Assembly: GCA_017465095.1 (NCBI GenBank)
Contig: JAFTWX010000021.1
Coordinates: forward strand, 1 to 61,338
Source: Lachnospiraceae bacterium
GTDB lineage: Bacteria; Bacillota; Clostridia; Lachnospirales; Lachnospiraceae
DNA: 61,338 bases
Direction of reading: 5' to 3'
Under the pieces are notes generated by a model. It saw only the letters and a list, made by a program, of their open reading frames with translations, made no database searches and was not told the origin of the DNA. A program made the position numbers and the translations under genes. Shown here one piece after another: positions 26,356 through 34,822 of the stretch; the stretch's first letter is position 1, and every line of letters begins with the position of its first letter.

Positions 26356-26793
26356 AAAAAAACCTCGCAATCCTAATAAATAACACATAAATTTATTTCA
26401 GTATAACGGACAAACGAAAAAAAGTACAGAGAAAACAAGTGCTATTTAAAATGTGGATAACTCAAAATGAGTTGACATAAAGGCAAAAAAATAAATCGTT
26501 ATTTAAAAAAATGTAAACCGGCAAAAAAAGGCCGAAAAATGCAATATGACACGTGAATTTTGCAATTTTACACAGCAAAATTAAAAATGACAGGCACGTA
26601 TAATGTGGATAACTATGTGGAAATTGGGGATTACTCCTAAAATCGACCAGGTAGGTTAATACCATGTGACATATGTGTCAAGTGCGAAATGAAACAATTC
26701 TTGCAGCCCATAATTTGAAAATGTAACGCTTATGTCAACTTTAAAAATGATAATACAAGGGATATAAATATCGAGTGTAATTTTAAACAGCTA
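26356..26793. other. AT-rich intergenic region with two DnaA-box-like sites
   Basis: No gene is credible here. The sequence is very rich in A/T. Two perfect copies of TGTGGATAA (complement TTATCCACA, the DnaA-box consensus) occur at 26452-26460 and 26604-26612 in the same direction. A 10-bp inverted pair, GTTGACATAA (26471-26480) and TTATGTCAAC (26730-26739), flanks the middle, and TGACAtatgTGTCA lies near 26667-26680. A binding region for DnaA or another regulator of the ABC operon downstream is possible, but nothing marks a replication origin. Confidence 0.35.
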
Positions 26794-26822
26794 TTGGTTT
26801 TGTATACATATTGTGATAAAAT
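26794..26822 (+). promoter_or_regulatory. Promoter of the MacB-like ABC operon
   Basis: TTGGTT (26794-26799), a 17-nt spacer, then TGaTAAAAT ending at 26822, an extended -10. It lies 71 nt before the TTG start of the ATPase gene. Confidence 0.5.
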
Positions 26823-26893
26823 ACAAAAGATATTGCGCACTTGTGCGTATATATAAATATGAAGAAAGTAATTTACGGATTGGAGAGGTTGGA

Positions 26894-27625
26894 TTGTCTG
26901 AAAAGAAAAAGACCGTAATCAGAGTGGAAGACCTGTACAAGATATATCGTGTAGGTGAGAGCAAGGTTCGGGCTCTGAACGGCGTCAGCTTTACAATTGA
27001 AAAGGGTGAGTTTTGTGCCATAGTCGGAACCTCGGGATCGGGAAAGTCCACGCTGCTCAATATGCTGGCCGGGTTGGAAAAGCCTACGAAAGGACAGATT
27101 GTGATTGCCGGAGAGCATATGGAAAGAAAGAACGAAAACCAATTGGTTAAATTCCGGCGGGAGCATATCGGATTTATATTTCAGTCCTTTAATCTGCTTC
27201 CGACCATGAATGCGCTGGAAAATATAGCGATGCCGCTGACATTCCAGGGCATGGACAAAGAAACCCGATTAAAAAAGGCGGAAGAAGTTTTAGCCCTTGT
27301 GGGGCTTACGAAACACAAAAACCATAAGCCGACCCAGATGTCGGGAGGTCAGCAGCAACGAGTGGGTATTGCCAGAGCACTGGTGGTGCAGCCGGAGATT
27401 ATATTTGCCGACGAGCCGACCGGAAACCTGGATTCCAAAACCTCGGCGGAGGTTATGAACCTTATGAAGAAAGTTATTAAAGAAAAAAACCAAACACTTG
27501 TTATGGTAACGCATGACGATCATTTGGCGTCTTTTGCCGACCGGATTTTCCGCATCAGCGACGGTAAGATTGTCAGCATAGAATACGGTAGCGAGTCGGG
27601 TGTGGATCATATAGATACAAAATAG
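26894..27625 (+). CDS. ABC transporter ATP-binding protein (MacB/LolD type)
   Basis: A 243-residue ATPase. The chosen start is TTG at 26894, because GGAGAGG lies 5 nt before it and the usual start of the fold (TVIRVEDLYKIYRVGESKV) follows; the ATG at 26813 overlaps the promoter. Motifs: Walker A GTSGSGKST near 45, a Q loop FQSFNLLPTM, the signature MSGGQQQRVGIARAL near 150 and Walker B IIFADEPTGNLDS. This subfamily pairs with MacB/FtsX-type permeases that use mechanical work at the membrane rather than classic import. It begins a three-gene operon with the anchored protein and the permease. Confidence 0.9.
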   Translation: MSEKKKTVIRVEDLYKIYRVGESKVRALNGVSFTIEKGEFCAIVGTSGSGKSTLLNMLAGLEKPTKGQIVIAGEHMERKNENQLVKFRREHIGFIFQSFNLLPTMNALENIAMPLTFQGMDKETRLKKAEEVLALVGLTKHKNHKPTQMSGGQQQRVGIARALVVQPEIIFADEPTGNLDSKTSAEVMNLMKKVIKEKNQTLVMVTHDDHLASFADRIFRISDGKIVSIEYGSESGVDHIDTK

Positions 27626-27669
27626 TTATTAAATAAATTACAGGTGTGAGTTAAAGGAGGATTTAACAA

Positions 27670-29511
27670 ATGAGTAAAGTGACAAACCGATTGCTGGTAA
27701 TGTTTCTTTGTATCATCTTATGTTTGGGAGGAAACGGCTTTTGGTTGACGGACGTGTCTGCGACATCGACAGATAACGGAGCCGGAGCAGGTACGCAGGG
27801 GTCTGCCAATACACAGAACTCGACGGAGGAAACTGAGAAGGCAACCCTTCAGGAAATAAAAGAAGATGCGGTGGCTGAGATTGTTGATCATGCTGCTGTG
27901 GTTAAACTGAAAGTAACGAAAGACATCAGAAAAAAAATCAATAAGATTGTTGAGAAATATAAAGATGCGATCGGAACTGCTTCCGGAGATACCAATCAGG
28001 GAGGTCTTTCTACAGAGACGGGAATTACAGATTGTGTAACCGAGGCAAAGGCTGCAATTGATGCGCTTGTTCCGGGCGGTGAAGATGAAGACGGATCGGA
28101 TGTGCCGGATTCGGACGGTGAGGTTGCGATGCCGAGTTCTACCAGTGATTTTGTGATGGTAGGCGGAAACTGGGTTACACCTGAGGTGTCTTACGGACAG
28201 ACCGTAAATATCGTGCTTCCGGTTGTGAACATGGGAGTTGCAAATCTTGCAAATGTTACGGTAACACCTGTTACTTCAAACCTTGTTTCGGAGTGGCCGT
28301 TTGTGATTGAAACAAGCGGATATACACAGACAATCACAGATCTTCCGGGAAAAGGAAACGGTCAGAGCGATATGGACCGTCGCCGTGAGCTTACATGGAC
28401 ATTTAAGACAAGAGACGATGCTCTTTCCGGATATTACAAGTTGCAGTTTAATGTTCTTTATTATGTAGGCACAGAGGTAGAAAGCTGTACATTGACTACA
28501 TATGCGCTTGTCCACGGGGCAACAGGAAGCGGTAACGTGGAAGCAGAGGGCGGAACGTCTACGCCGAGAGTTATTGTTACCGGATTTAAGACGGAGCCTG
28601 AGCAGGTGCATGCGGGAGACACGTTTACTCTGACTATTTATTTGAAAAATACATCCCTTCGTACATCGGTTTCCAATATGCTTGTGAATTTGGCAGCACC
28701 GACAGAAGGAATGGATGCGGATACGTCTTATGCGGCGTTTCTGCCGACGTCCGGGTCTAATGCGGAATATATCAGTTCCATCGGAAAAGGAGCAACGACG
28801 GAGCTTACTATTGAGATGACGGCAAAAGCGGATTTGACACAGAAACCGTACCAGCTCGACGTAAGCATGGAGTATGAAGATGAGGATTATGCATCATACT
28901 CTTCCACGGCGGATGTTTCCATTCCGGTTTATCAGACAGCCCGTTTTGAGTTGAGTCAGCCGGAAATTCTCCCGGCATCTATTGTTGTCGGCAACGAAGC
29001 GAATGTTATGTTCAGCATATATAACTTAGGAAAAGTAACATTGCACAATGTAAAGGTCAGCTTTGAGGACGATACGGTCAGCGGCGGAGAAGTGTTCCTG
29101 GGAAAAATAGAAGCAGGAGCAACCAGTGCTGTGGATGCCATGATTACAGGAGCTGCGCCATCCGTTGAGGATGATATCATAAAAGTAGTGGTTACATACG
29201 AGGATGAGACCGGAAAAGTTTCCACATACGAGCAGGAAATGGAACTGAATGTAACAGAGGATGTCTCTGCAATGGGAGATATGGGAGATATGGGAATGTA
29301 CCCGGGAGACGGTATGGGTTACGACGAGTTTGAGGAAGAAAGCAGCCCGTTCCCGGTTGCTCTGATTGTGATTGTTGTGCTTGTAGTGGTGGCAGTTGTT
29401 GTGACAGTAATCATCATTATCCGCAAAAAACGCAGAAAAAAAGAAGAGGAAGAGAGAATAAATCTCTTGGATGAGTTTGAAGGAGAGGACGATTCGGATG
29501 AAATTTCGTGA
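27670..29511 (+). CDS. Surface protein with signal peptide, CARDB-like repeats and C-terminal anchor
   Basis: A 613-residue extracytoplasmic protein. Residues 8-31 are a signal peptide ending near DVSA. A low-complexity Thr/Ser/Glu region follows, then two or more beta-sandwich modules of CARDB/COG1361 S-layer type (TPEVSYGQTVNIVLPVVNMG; TEPEQVHAGDTFTLTIYLKN; and a third near VVGNEANVMFSIYNLGKVTL, each listed separately). Near the C-terminus a membrane segment (ALIVIVVLVVVAVVV) and a basic then acidic tail anchor it. It lies between ATPase and permease genes of one operon and overlaps the permease by 14 nt, so it is probably a dedicated outer partner of the transporter. Confidence 0.82.
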   Translation: MSKVTNRLLVMFLCIILCLGGNGFWLTDVSATSTDNGAGAGTQGSANTQNSTEETEKATLQEIKEDAVAEIVDHAAVVKLKVTKDIRKKINKIVEKYKDAIGTASGDTNQGGLSTETGITDCVTEAKAAIDALVPGGEDEDGSDVPDSDGEVAMPSSTSDFVMVGGNWVTPEVSYGQTVNIVLPVVNMGVANLANVTVTPVTSNLVSEWPFVIETSGYTQTITDLPGKGNGQSDMDRRRELTWTFKTRDDALSGYYKLQFNVLYYVGTEVESCTLTTYALVHGATGSGNVEAEGGTSTPRVIVTGFKTEPEQVHAGDTFTLTIYLKNTSLRTSVSNMLVNLAAPTEGMDADTSYAAFLPTSGSNAEYISSIGKGATTELTIEMTAKADLTQKPYQLDVSMEYEDEDYASYSSTADVSIPVYQTARFELSQPEILPASIVVGNEANVMFSIYNLGKVTLHNVKVSFEDDTVSGGEVFLGKIEAGATSAVDAMITGAAPSVEDDIIKVVVTYEDETGKVSTYEQEMELNVTEDVSAMGDMGDMGMYPGDGMGYDEFEEESSPFPVALIVIVVLVVVAVVVTVIIIIRKKRRKKEEEERINLLDEFEGEDDSDEIS

Positions 29512-30886
29512 TATGCTCCGCATGAGCGGAAGTAGTCTCTGGAAAAGAAAAGTCAGAACGATTCTTACGGTTCTCGGTGTTGTCATCGGTACAGCGTCCA
29601 TCGTCGTGATGATTTCGCTCGGACTCGGCCTGTCACGGGCTTCTCTGGCAGAAATCGAGCAATACGGCGGCATTACCACAATTACAGTGGAGGATCAGGG
29701 GTCCGGCGGTTATATGGAGGAAGAGTCCTCCGATTCGCAGGCAGAAGATAAACATTTGAACGATGACGTGATTGAAGAAATAAGAAATATTCCGCATGTG
29801 GAGGACGTGTACGGTGTTTTGGAGACAGAAGCGCTTGCAATGTGCGGTGGTTTTCAGACCTATGTCTCGGTGCGCGGAGTGGAACCGGAAAAAATGGATA
29901 AGCTGGGTATCACATTGGCTCAGGGAAGCTTTCCGGAACCGGATGCAGGATATCTGCAGGCTGTGTACGGTAACATGATTATCGGTGATTTTTATAATGA
30001 AAAGACGGGAGAAGGCTATTGGTACAACGGAGAACTCCCGGACATCGATCTCATGAATGACTCCATCATCTTTGTTTTTGACATGGACAGTTATTACAAT
30101 TTTATTTGGGGCGGCGGCGAGAGCGAGGACGGAAGTGCTCCCGTTATGCCGAAAAAACGTATTATTGAGGCGGCCGGAATCATGGAAGGTACTGTGGAGG
30201 ATTACGGAAGCAACAGTTATTATGTTTATTTCGATATCAATGAATTGAAAAAAATTCTCAAAAAAGAGTATAAGAACAAAGCGATACCGGGACAGCCGAC
30301 GACGTCTTCCGGTAAACCGTTTAAAGAAATTTATTACAGCAGCATCATGGTAAATGTGGATGATATGGATTATGTGCAGGAAGTGCAGAACCAGATTACC
30401 CAGCTGGGATACCATGCAAGTTCCAATGCGGAATGGGTGCAGTCCATGCAGGGCCAGTATTTTTATATTGAGTTGGCGCTCGGCGGTATCGGAGCTGTGT
30501 CGCTGATTGTAGCGGCGATCGGAATTGCCAACACGATGATGATGTCCATTTATGAGCGTACAAAAGAAATCGGTATTATGAAAGTGCTCGGATGTGATAT
30601 GCGCAATATTCAGGGTATGTTCCTTATGGAGGCCGGATATATCGGATTTATCGGCGGGGCATTGGGTATTTTGCTCAGCTATACGATTTCGTTTACTATC
30701 AATACGGTTATCAAAAATCTGGATCTCGGTATGGAAATGAACATGGCGGTCGGAATATCTTACATACCGCTGTGGCTTGCCGGATTAGCGCTTGTTTTTG
30801 CGGTGTTTGTCGGTATGGCGGCAGGATTTTTCCCTTCCCTTCGCGCAATGAAGCTCAGCCCGCTTGCTGCAATCAGAAATGAATAA
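29498..30886 (+). CDS. MacB/FtsX-family ABC transporter permease
   Basis: A 462-residue permease. The ATG at 29498 is chosen because AAGGAGAGG lies about 11 nt before it; an upstream ATG at 29471 would lengthen the overlap with the surface-protein gene. One membrane segment near the N-terminus (VLGVVIGTASIVVMISLGLG) is followed by a large extracytoplasmic domain of about 260 residues and three C-terminal membrane segments with the FtsX-like pattern ERTKEIGIMKVLGCD. It forms a unit with the ATPase at 26894. Export of a peptide, lipid or antibiotic is possible; the cargo is unknown. Confidence 0.9.
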   Translation: MKFRDMLRMSGSSLWKRKVRTILTVLGVVIGTASIVVMISLGLGLSRASLAEIEQYGGITTITVEDQGSGGYMEEESSDSQAEDKHLNDDVIEEIRNIPHVEDVYGVLETEALAMCGGFQTYVSVRGVEPEKMDKLGITLAQGSFPEPDAGYLQAVYGNMIIGDFYNEKTGEGYWYNGELPDIDLMNDSIIFVFDMDSYYNFIWGGGESEDGSAPVMPKKRIIEAAGIMEGTVEDYGSNSYYVYFDINELKKILKKEYKNKAIPGQPTTSSGKPFKEIYYSSIMVNVDDMDYVQEVQNQITQLGYHASSNAEWVQSMQGQYFYIELALGGIGAVSLIVAAIGIANTMMMSIYERTKEIGIMKVLGCDMRNIQGMFLMEAGYIGFIGGALGILLSYTISFTINTVIKNLDLGMEMNMAVGISYIPLWLAGLALVFAVFVGMAAGFFPSLRAMKLSPLAAIRNE

Positions 30887-30935
30887 AAAAATTAAATTTT
30901 TTCCGAGATTTTTAGTAGAAATGTATAAATAATTA

Positions 30936-30944
30936 TGCTATACT
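30936..30944 (+). promoter_or_regulatory. Extended -10 promoter element
   Basis: TGcTATACT ends at 30944, about 62 nt before the coiled-coil gene. No good -35 is seen at 17 nt, which is acceptable for an extended -10. The region is otherwise A/T-rich with no hairpin strong enough to end the ABC operon. Confidence 0.45.
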
Positions 30945-31006
30945 GATTTTCGTACAGAATTTTTTTATGGCGTAGTAGTCAAATCTATGAAACAGGGGCG
31001 ATTAAA

Positions 31007-32500
31007 ATGCAAAATGTAGGAATGGAAGCTGCGAGAAAAGCAGCAGAGGAAGCTGCAAGAAAAGCAGCAGCGGCAACACTTAAAAATTCAGAGAATGCAC
31101 AGAGTGCATCTGTAAATAAGGAGAATGACGAAGGTGCAATCAAATCCGCAGAGGATGCGATTCGTCAGACCGCAGGATTAAATGCAAAGAAGGCAGCGAT
31201 TGAATCTGCATTCCGTATTGCGGATGAAGCGGCCAGAAAAGCAGCGCACGAAGTGACAGAGGCTACGTCTTCCGAGAAAGATCCGGCAAGACGCGCTATT
31301 GAGGAGGAAACCATCCGCAAAGCGGCCAGTGAACATACACGCAAGATTGCTGAGGAGTCAGCACGTAAACTTGCAGAAGAAAATATCAAAAAAGCGCAGG
31401 AGTTTGCAAAAGCATCCGATGAGCGCATCAAACAGCTGAAGGACGAGACTGCAAAGAAGGTTGAAGCGGAGGAGAAAATCGCTGTTGACAAAGCAGTCAG
31501 TGAAGCAGAGGCAAAAGCGAAAGAAGACATGGATGCGCAGCTTAAGAAAGTAGAAGAAGAGGCGCAGAAAGAAGTAGAAGAAGCGATCCGCAAGGCCAAT
31601 GAAGCAGCCAAGAAGAAAATGGAAGATGCAAAGGCAGCAGCGGAAGCAGAAGTAGAAAAGAAAGTGGATGCTGTCAGAAAAGAGGCAGAAGCAAAAGCAG
31701 CGCAGGCGGTTGAAGCAGCTGTAACTAAGGTTGGTACAGAGGCAAGAGCAAAAGAAACTGAGGCTGCAAAAGAAGAAGACGCAAAGAATGTTCGCGAAGT
31801 AGAAGAAATTGTTGCAAAAGAAGCGAATGCAGCAGCATTAAAGTTTGCAAAAGATGCCATCGTAAAGATGGAAGAAGAGAAGATTCGCCGTGCAGAAGAA
31901 GAGAAAGCACGACTTGCGGCAGAAGAAAAAGCGCGTAAAGAAGCAGAAGAAAGAGCCCGCAGAGAAGCGGAAGAAGCGGAAAGAAAGCGTATCGAAGAAG
32001 AGAAACGCCGCAAAGAAGAAGAAGCAAAAGCAAAAGCGGAAGCTGCTGAGAAGGCAAGAAAAGCAGCAGAAGCTCTTGAGTTCCGTAAATATCAGGAAGA
32101 AGCTATGAGACAGACCCAGAAGGCGGCAGAAGCACAGAAGGCAGCGGGCGCAACAGAACCGGCACAACCGGCAGCAAGTGCGGCAGCGGCAGCAGCGGTG
32201 GCAGCTATGAACCAGGCAGCTCCAGCACCGACTCCGGCACCTTCACCTGCTCCAACTCCGGCACCGGCACCGGCTCCGACACCTTCACCTGCTCCGGCTC
32301 CGGCACCGGCACCAACGCCGGCACCGGCTTCCAAAGCAGAGGCGATTCAGGAAGCTACAGCATCTGCAGGCGGAGCAATGTCATTAGACGACTTCCAGAA
32401 AGCGGCTATGAAGTTGAAGATCTTACTGGACAACGGTATTATCTCACAGGCTGAGTTCGATGAGGAAAAACGTCGTCTGGTAGAGAATATGCAGCTCTGA
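31007..32500 (+). CDS. Ala/Glu/Lys-rich coiled-coil protein with proline linker and SHOCT domain
   Basis: A 497-residue protein of unusual composition. Residues 1-370 are almost unbroken heptad-like helix made of Ala, Glu and Lys (for example EAARKAAEEAARKAAA near the start). Residues about 395-445 are a Pro/Ala/Thr linker of repeated PAPTPAP units. The last 40 residues form a SHOCT domain (KAAMKLKILLDNGIISQAEF then DEEKRRLVEN), a short module often found at C-termini of membrane-linked or oligomeric proteins. There is no signal peptide or membrane segment. It could be a structural filament or scaffold; the SHOCT part may bind partners. It is monocistronic, with its own -10 and terminator. 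Confidence 0.75.
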   Translation: MQNVGMEAARKAAEEAARKAAAATLKNSENAQSASVNKENDEGAIKSAEDAIRQTAGLNAKKAAIESAFRIADEAARKAAHEVTEATSSEKDPARRAIEEETIRKAASEHTRKIAEESARKLAEENIKKAQEFAKASDERIKQLKDETAKKVEAEEKIAVDKAVSEAEAKAKEDMDAQLKKVEEEAQKEVEEAIRKANEAAKKKMEDAKAAAEAEVEKKVDAVRKEAEAKAAQAVEAAVTKVGTEARAKETEAAKEEDAKNVREVEEIVAKEANAAALKFAKDAIVKMEEEKIRRAEEEKARLAAEEKARKEAEERARREAEEAERKRIEEEKRRKEEEAKAKAEAAEKARKAAEALEFRKYQEEAMRQTQKAAEAQKAAGATEPAQPAASAAAAAAVAAMNQAAPAPTPAPSPAPTPAPAPAPTPSPAPAPAPAPTPAPASKAEAIQEATASAGGAMSLDDFQKAAMKLKILLDNGIISQAEFDEEKRRLVENMQL

Positions 32501-32518
32501 TAAGTATAAGAAAGAATT

Positions 32519-32549
32519 GGGATATCACGTTGTGGTATCCCTTTTTTTA
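32519..32549 (+). terminator. Terminator of the coiled-coil gene
   Basis: GGGATATCA (32519-32527) pairs with TGGTATCCC (32533-32541) with one G-T pair across a 5-nt loop, followed by TTTTTTTATTTTTT. Confidence 0.85.
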
Positions 32550-32566
32550 TTTTTTGAAAATAGCTG

Positions 32567-32630
32567 TTGACAAACAATATTATACGACATATAATATGAC
32601 ACAGAAAACATATTATACAGCGTATAATAT
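32567..32630 (+). promoter_or_regulatory. Consensus sigma-A promoter with two palindromic operators (PadR)
   Basis: A perfect TTGACA (32567-32572), 17-nt spacer, perfect TATAAT (32590-32595). Two related inverted repeats overlap or follow it: ATATTATA-cgaca-TATAATAT (32577-32597, covering the -10) and ATATTATAC-agc-GTATAATAT (32610-32630). A further half-site, AATATTATA, lies at 32644-32652. A regulator dimer bound here would block polymerase, so autorepression by the PadR protein encoded just downstream is likely. Confidence 0.8.
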
Positions 32631-32668
32631 TATAAAATCAAACAATATTATAGGAAAGGAGTTTTGGC

Positions 32669-32995
32669 ATGGTATTTAATACAGGAGCAGCTCTTTTGGA
32701 TGCTATCGTTCTTGCAGTTGTCAGCAAGGATAAACAGGGAACTTACGGATATCGCATTACACAAGATGTAAGGCAAGTATTGGAAGTATCGGAATCTACC
32801 TTGTATCCGGTTTTGCGGCGATTGCAAAAAAGTGATTGTCTGGAAGTGTATGATATGGAATGTGCGGGAAGGAACCGCAGATATTATAAGACAACGCAAC
32901 AGGGCGAGGAGCAACTGAAAGAATATCGTGAGGAATGGATGAACTACTCACAAAAAATCACACAAATTTTCGAGGGAGGCACAGTTCATGAATAA
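32669..32995 (+). CDS. PadR-family transcriptional regulator
   Basis: A 108-residue winged-helix protein. The fold is recognisable from LLDAIVLAVVSKDKQGTYGY, the recognition part VSESTLYPVLRRLQKSDCLE and the wing GRNRRYYKTTQQGEEQL. PadR proteins usually repress their own operon and a membrane-stress or efflux gene set. Here the downstream genes are DUF1700 and DUF4097 proteins, a very common trio in Firmicutes. A strong AAAGGAG precedes the ATG, and its stop overlaps the DUF1700 start by 8 nt. The palindromic sites upstream are its likely operators. Confidence 0.92.
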   Translation: MVFNTGAALLDAIVLAVVSKDKQGTYGYRITQDVRQVLEVSESTLYPVLRRLQKSDCLEVYDMECAGRNRRYYKTTQQGEEQLKEYREEWMNYSQKITQIFEGGTVHE

Positions 32996-33623
32996 AAATG
33001 AATTTTTGAGGCAATTAGAGAATCTGCTCTCTGATCTTCCGGAAGAAGAGCGCAGAGAGGCGATGGAATATTATGTGGAATATTTCGATGAGGCAGGTCC
33101 GGAGAAGGAAGCTGAGGTACTTCGAGAACTCGGTTCGCCGTCTGAGGTTGCCCACAATATAAGAGAAGATCTTGCGGGAAAAGAGCTTATGGTAGTTCCG
33201 CAGGACGCAGAGGACGGAAAAAAGAAAGAAAAGAACGACGGATGGAAAATTGCGTGTATTATCCTTCTGTGTATCTTTGCAGCACCGGTCGTTATTCCGC
33301 TTGTAGTTGCACTTGCAGGTGCAATCATCGGTATTATTGTCGGCCTGGTTTCTGCTGTGGCAGGAGTATTCCTGGCGAGCTGCTTAATGACATTTGCATT
33401 TGCTGTGGCGGCGATTATACTGTTTGTTATCGGAATTATCAAACTTTTTACAATACCTTTAGTCGGAGCATTTTTACTTGGATTGTCACTGGTCTGCGCA
33501 GGAGTGGCCCTGCTTCTCGGATTCCTTGTAGTTAAGTTCCTGCTTGTGGCATTACCGGCCATCTGCAGAGGTATCTATAAGCTTTGTAAACGTATCTTCG
33601 TGAGAAAGGAGGCAAAAGCATGA
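32988..33623 (+). CDS. DUF1700 (HAAS-domain) membrane protein
   Basis: A 211-residue protein. Residues 1-65 carry the conserved DUF1700 opening: NEFLRQLENLLSDLPEEERR, then YYVEYFDEAG and ELGSPSEVAHNI. A charged linker rich in Lys and Asp follows, and the C-terminal half has three or four strongly hydrophobic segments. It sits in the cytoplasmic membrane with the N-terminus inside. It is coupled to padR by an 8-nt overlap and to the DUF4097 gene by a 4-nt overlap. The family has no proven biochemical role; it may sense or transmit envelope stress. Confidence 0.88.
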   Translation: MNKNEFLRQLENLLSDLPEEERREAMEYYVEYFDEAGPEKEAEVLRELGSPSEVAHNIREDLAGKELMVVPQDAEDGKKKEKNDGWKIACIILLCIFAAPVVIPLVVALAGAIIGIIVGLVSAVAGVFLASCLMTFAFAVAAIILFVIGIIKLFTIPLVGAFLLGLSLVCAGVALLLGFLVVKFLLVALPAICRGIYKLCKRIFVRKEAKA

Positions 33624-34636
33624 AAAAATCATCGGTTATTATTTTAATTACATCGGTATGTCTCATTCTCGTCGGAGCGATTTTGGCGGGGATTACCGGA
33701 ACGGTAGGCGGCGTGCAGAAGATTCAGGAGTTGATTGATGAAGAGGACATCGCTTTTGAAGTTCCGTTTTTTGAAGAATATGAATTGCAGTTGGATTCAA
33801 CCGGACTTTATTTTGCACCGGAAGATGATATGGAACAAGTACCTTCGGAAGTGTATGTAGTGGAACCGTCCAATTTTGAGGCAACGGTAAGCGGTTCCGA
33901 TGCGCCAAAGCCGAGCGAGAATGTAGAAGAAATGGTAGATGCAATCGAAAATATTGCGTCGTTGGAGATTAAACTGGGCGCGGGAGAGCTGGAGTTTAGA
34001 AAGAGCGGGGATGACCGTATTCATATACAGCAGGACGGAAATCTCGCCATTACACCAAAGACTGACGGTGACAAGCTGGTGCTTGAGGTGGAAAGTCGCG
34101 TAAACGTGCAGATATTCGGTGTTTCCGTAGGTGATTCGGTTGCTGCAGGCTGTGCGACACTTTACCTCCCGGACCGTGTTTATGATGAAATTTCCATTGA
34201 AATGGGTGCAGGTACATGCAACGGTGATTTTCCGGAATCCAGACAGCTTTCTATCGACATGGGTGCCGGCGAGGTAGAGTTTGCTTATGTTAAGACAGGC
34301 GAGTTTGAGCTCAGAGTCGGTGCAGGTGAATGTTCCATCGACACAATCGAAGCAGATAAGATCAACGCTGATATTGCTATGGGCGAGTTTTCTGCAAAAG
34401 CACGCATTCATGACGAACTGGATGCAAAAGTCGGTATGGGTGAAATCTCGATGGATATCATCGGTGAGGAAAACGACTTTGACTACGACGTGGAAGTCGG
34501 TGCAGGCGAAGTTACGATCGGCAGCAGAAGCTACAGCGGTGTCGGAAGCGGCGGAAGCCAAAGTAACAATGCCGGAAAAGAAATTGATGTAGAGTGCGGT
34601 ATGGGTGAAGCGACCATCCGTTTTGTAGAAGGGTAA
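33620..34636 (+). CDS. DUF4097 beta-helix-like surface or membrane protein
   Basis: A 338-residue protein. The N-terminal segment KSSVIILITSVCLILVGAIL is a signal anchor. An acidic linker follows, then a long repetitive region with the DUF4097 pattern: repeated turns such as EIKLGAGELEFR, ISIEMGAGTCNGDF, LSIDMGAGEVEFA, LRVGAGECSIDTI, and AKVGMGEISMDI. The recurrent (M/V)GAGE turns predict a right-handed beta-helix. It ends the PadR operon and a perfect 13-bp hairpin follows. Function unknown; co-regulation with DUF1700 and PadR points to an envelope role. Confidence 0.87.
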   Translation: MKKSSVIILITSVCLILVGAILAGITGTVGGVQKIQELIDEEDIAFEVPFFEEYELQLDSTGLYFAPEDDMEQVPSEVYVVEPSNFEATVSGSDAPKPSENVEEMVDAIENIASLEIKLGAGELEFRKSGDDRIHIQQDGNLAITPKTDGDKLVLEVESRVNVQIFGVSVGDSVAAGCATLYLPDRVYDEISIEMGAGTCNGDFPESRQLSIDMGAGEVEFAYVKTGEFELRVGAGECSIDTIEADKINADIAMGEFSAKARIHDELDAKVGMGEISMDIIGEENDFDYDVEVGAGEVTIGSRSYSGVGSGGSQSNNAGKEIDVECGMGEATIRFVEG

Positions 34637-34652
34637 AGAGATAGATGTTAGT

Positions 34653-34690
34653 TAAAACAGCCGTCATACGCAATGTAGACGGCTGTTTTA
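34653..34690. terminator. Terminator of the PadR operon
   Basis: TAAAACAGCCGTC (34653-34665) pairs perfectly with GACGGCTGTTTTA (34678-34690) around a 12-nt loop. The T run lies within the right arm, as in many bidirectional terminators. Confidence 0.85.
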
Positions 34691-34822
34691 CGTTCTGCGG
34701 AATTGTTTTAGAATCAAACCGTAAGCCCCCAAATTATTTACGGTTCTTATGCCAAAATAGGCTGGTGCAATGGGAAGAAAAAGTGTATGATGAACTACAG
34801 AAAATAAAGAGAGGTAACGCCT

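Noticed and set aside
26356..26893. Replication origin
   Set aside because: Only two DnaA-like boxes, no dnaA, dnaN or parAB genes and no cluster of boxes.
31165..32013. 282-codon minus-strand frame of Ser/Ala/Phe
   Set aside because: It is the mirror of the Ala/Glu/Lys codons of the coiled-coil gene and has no start signal.
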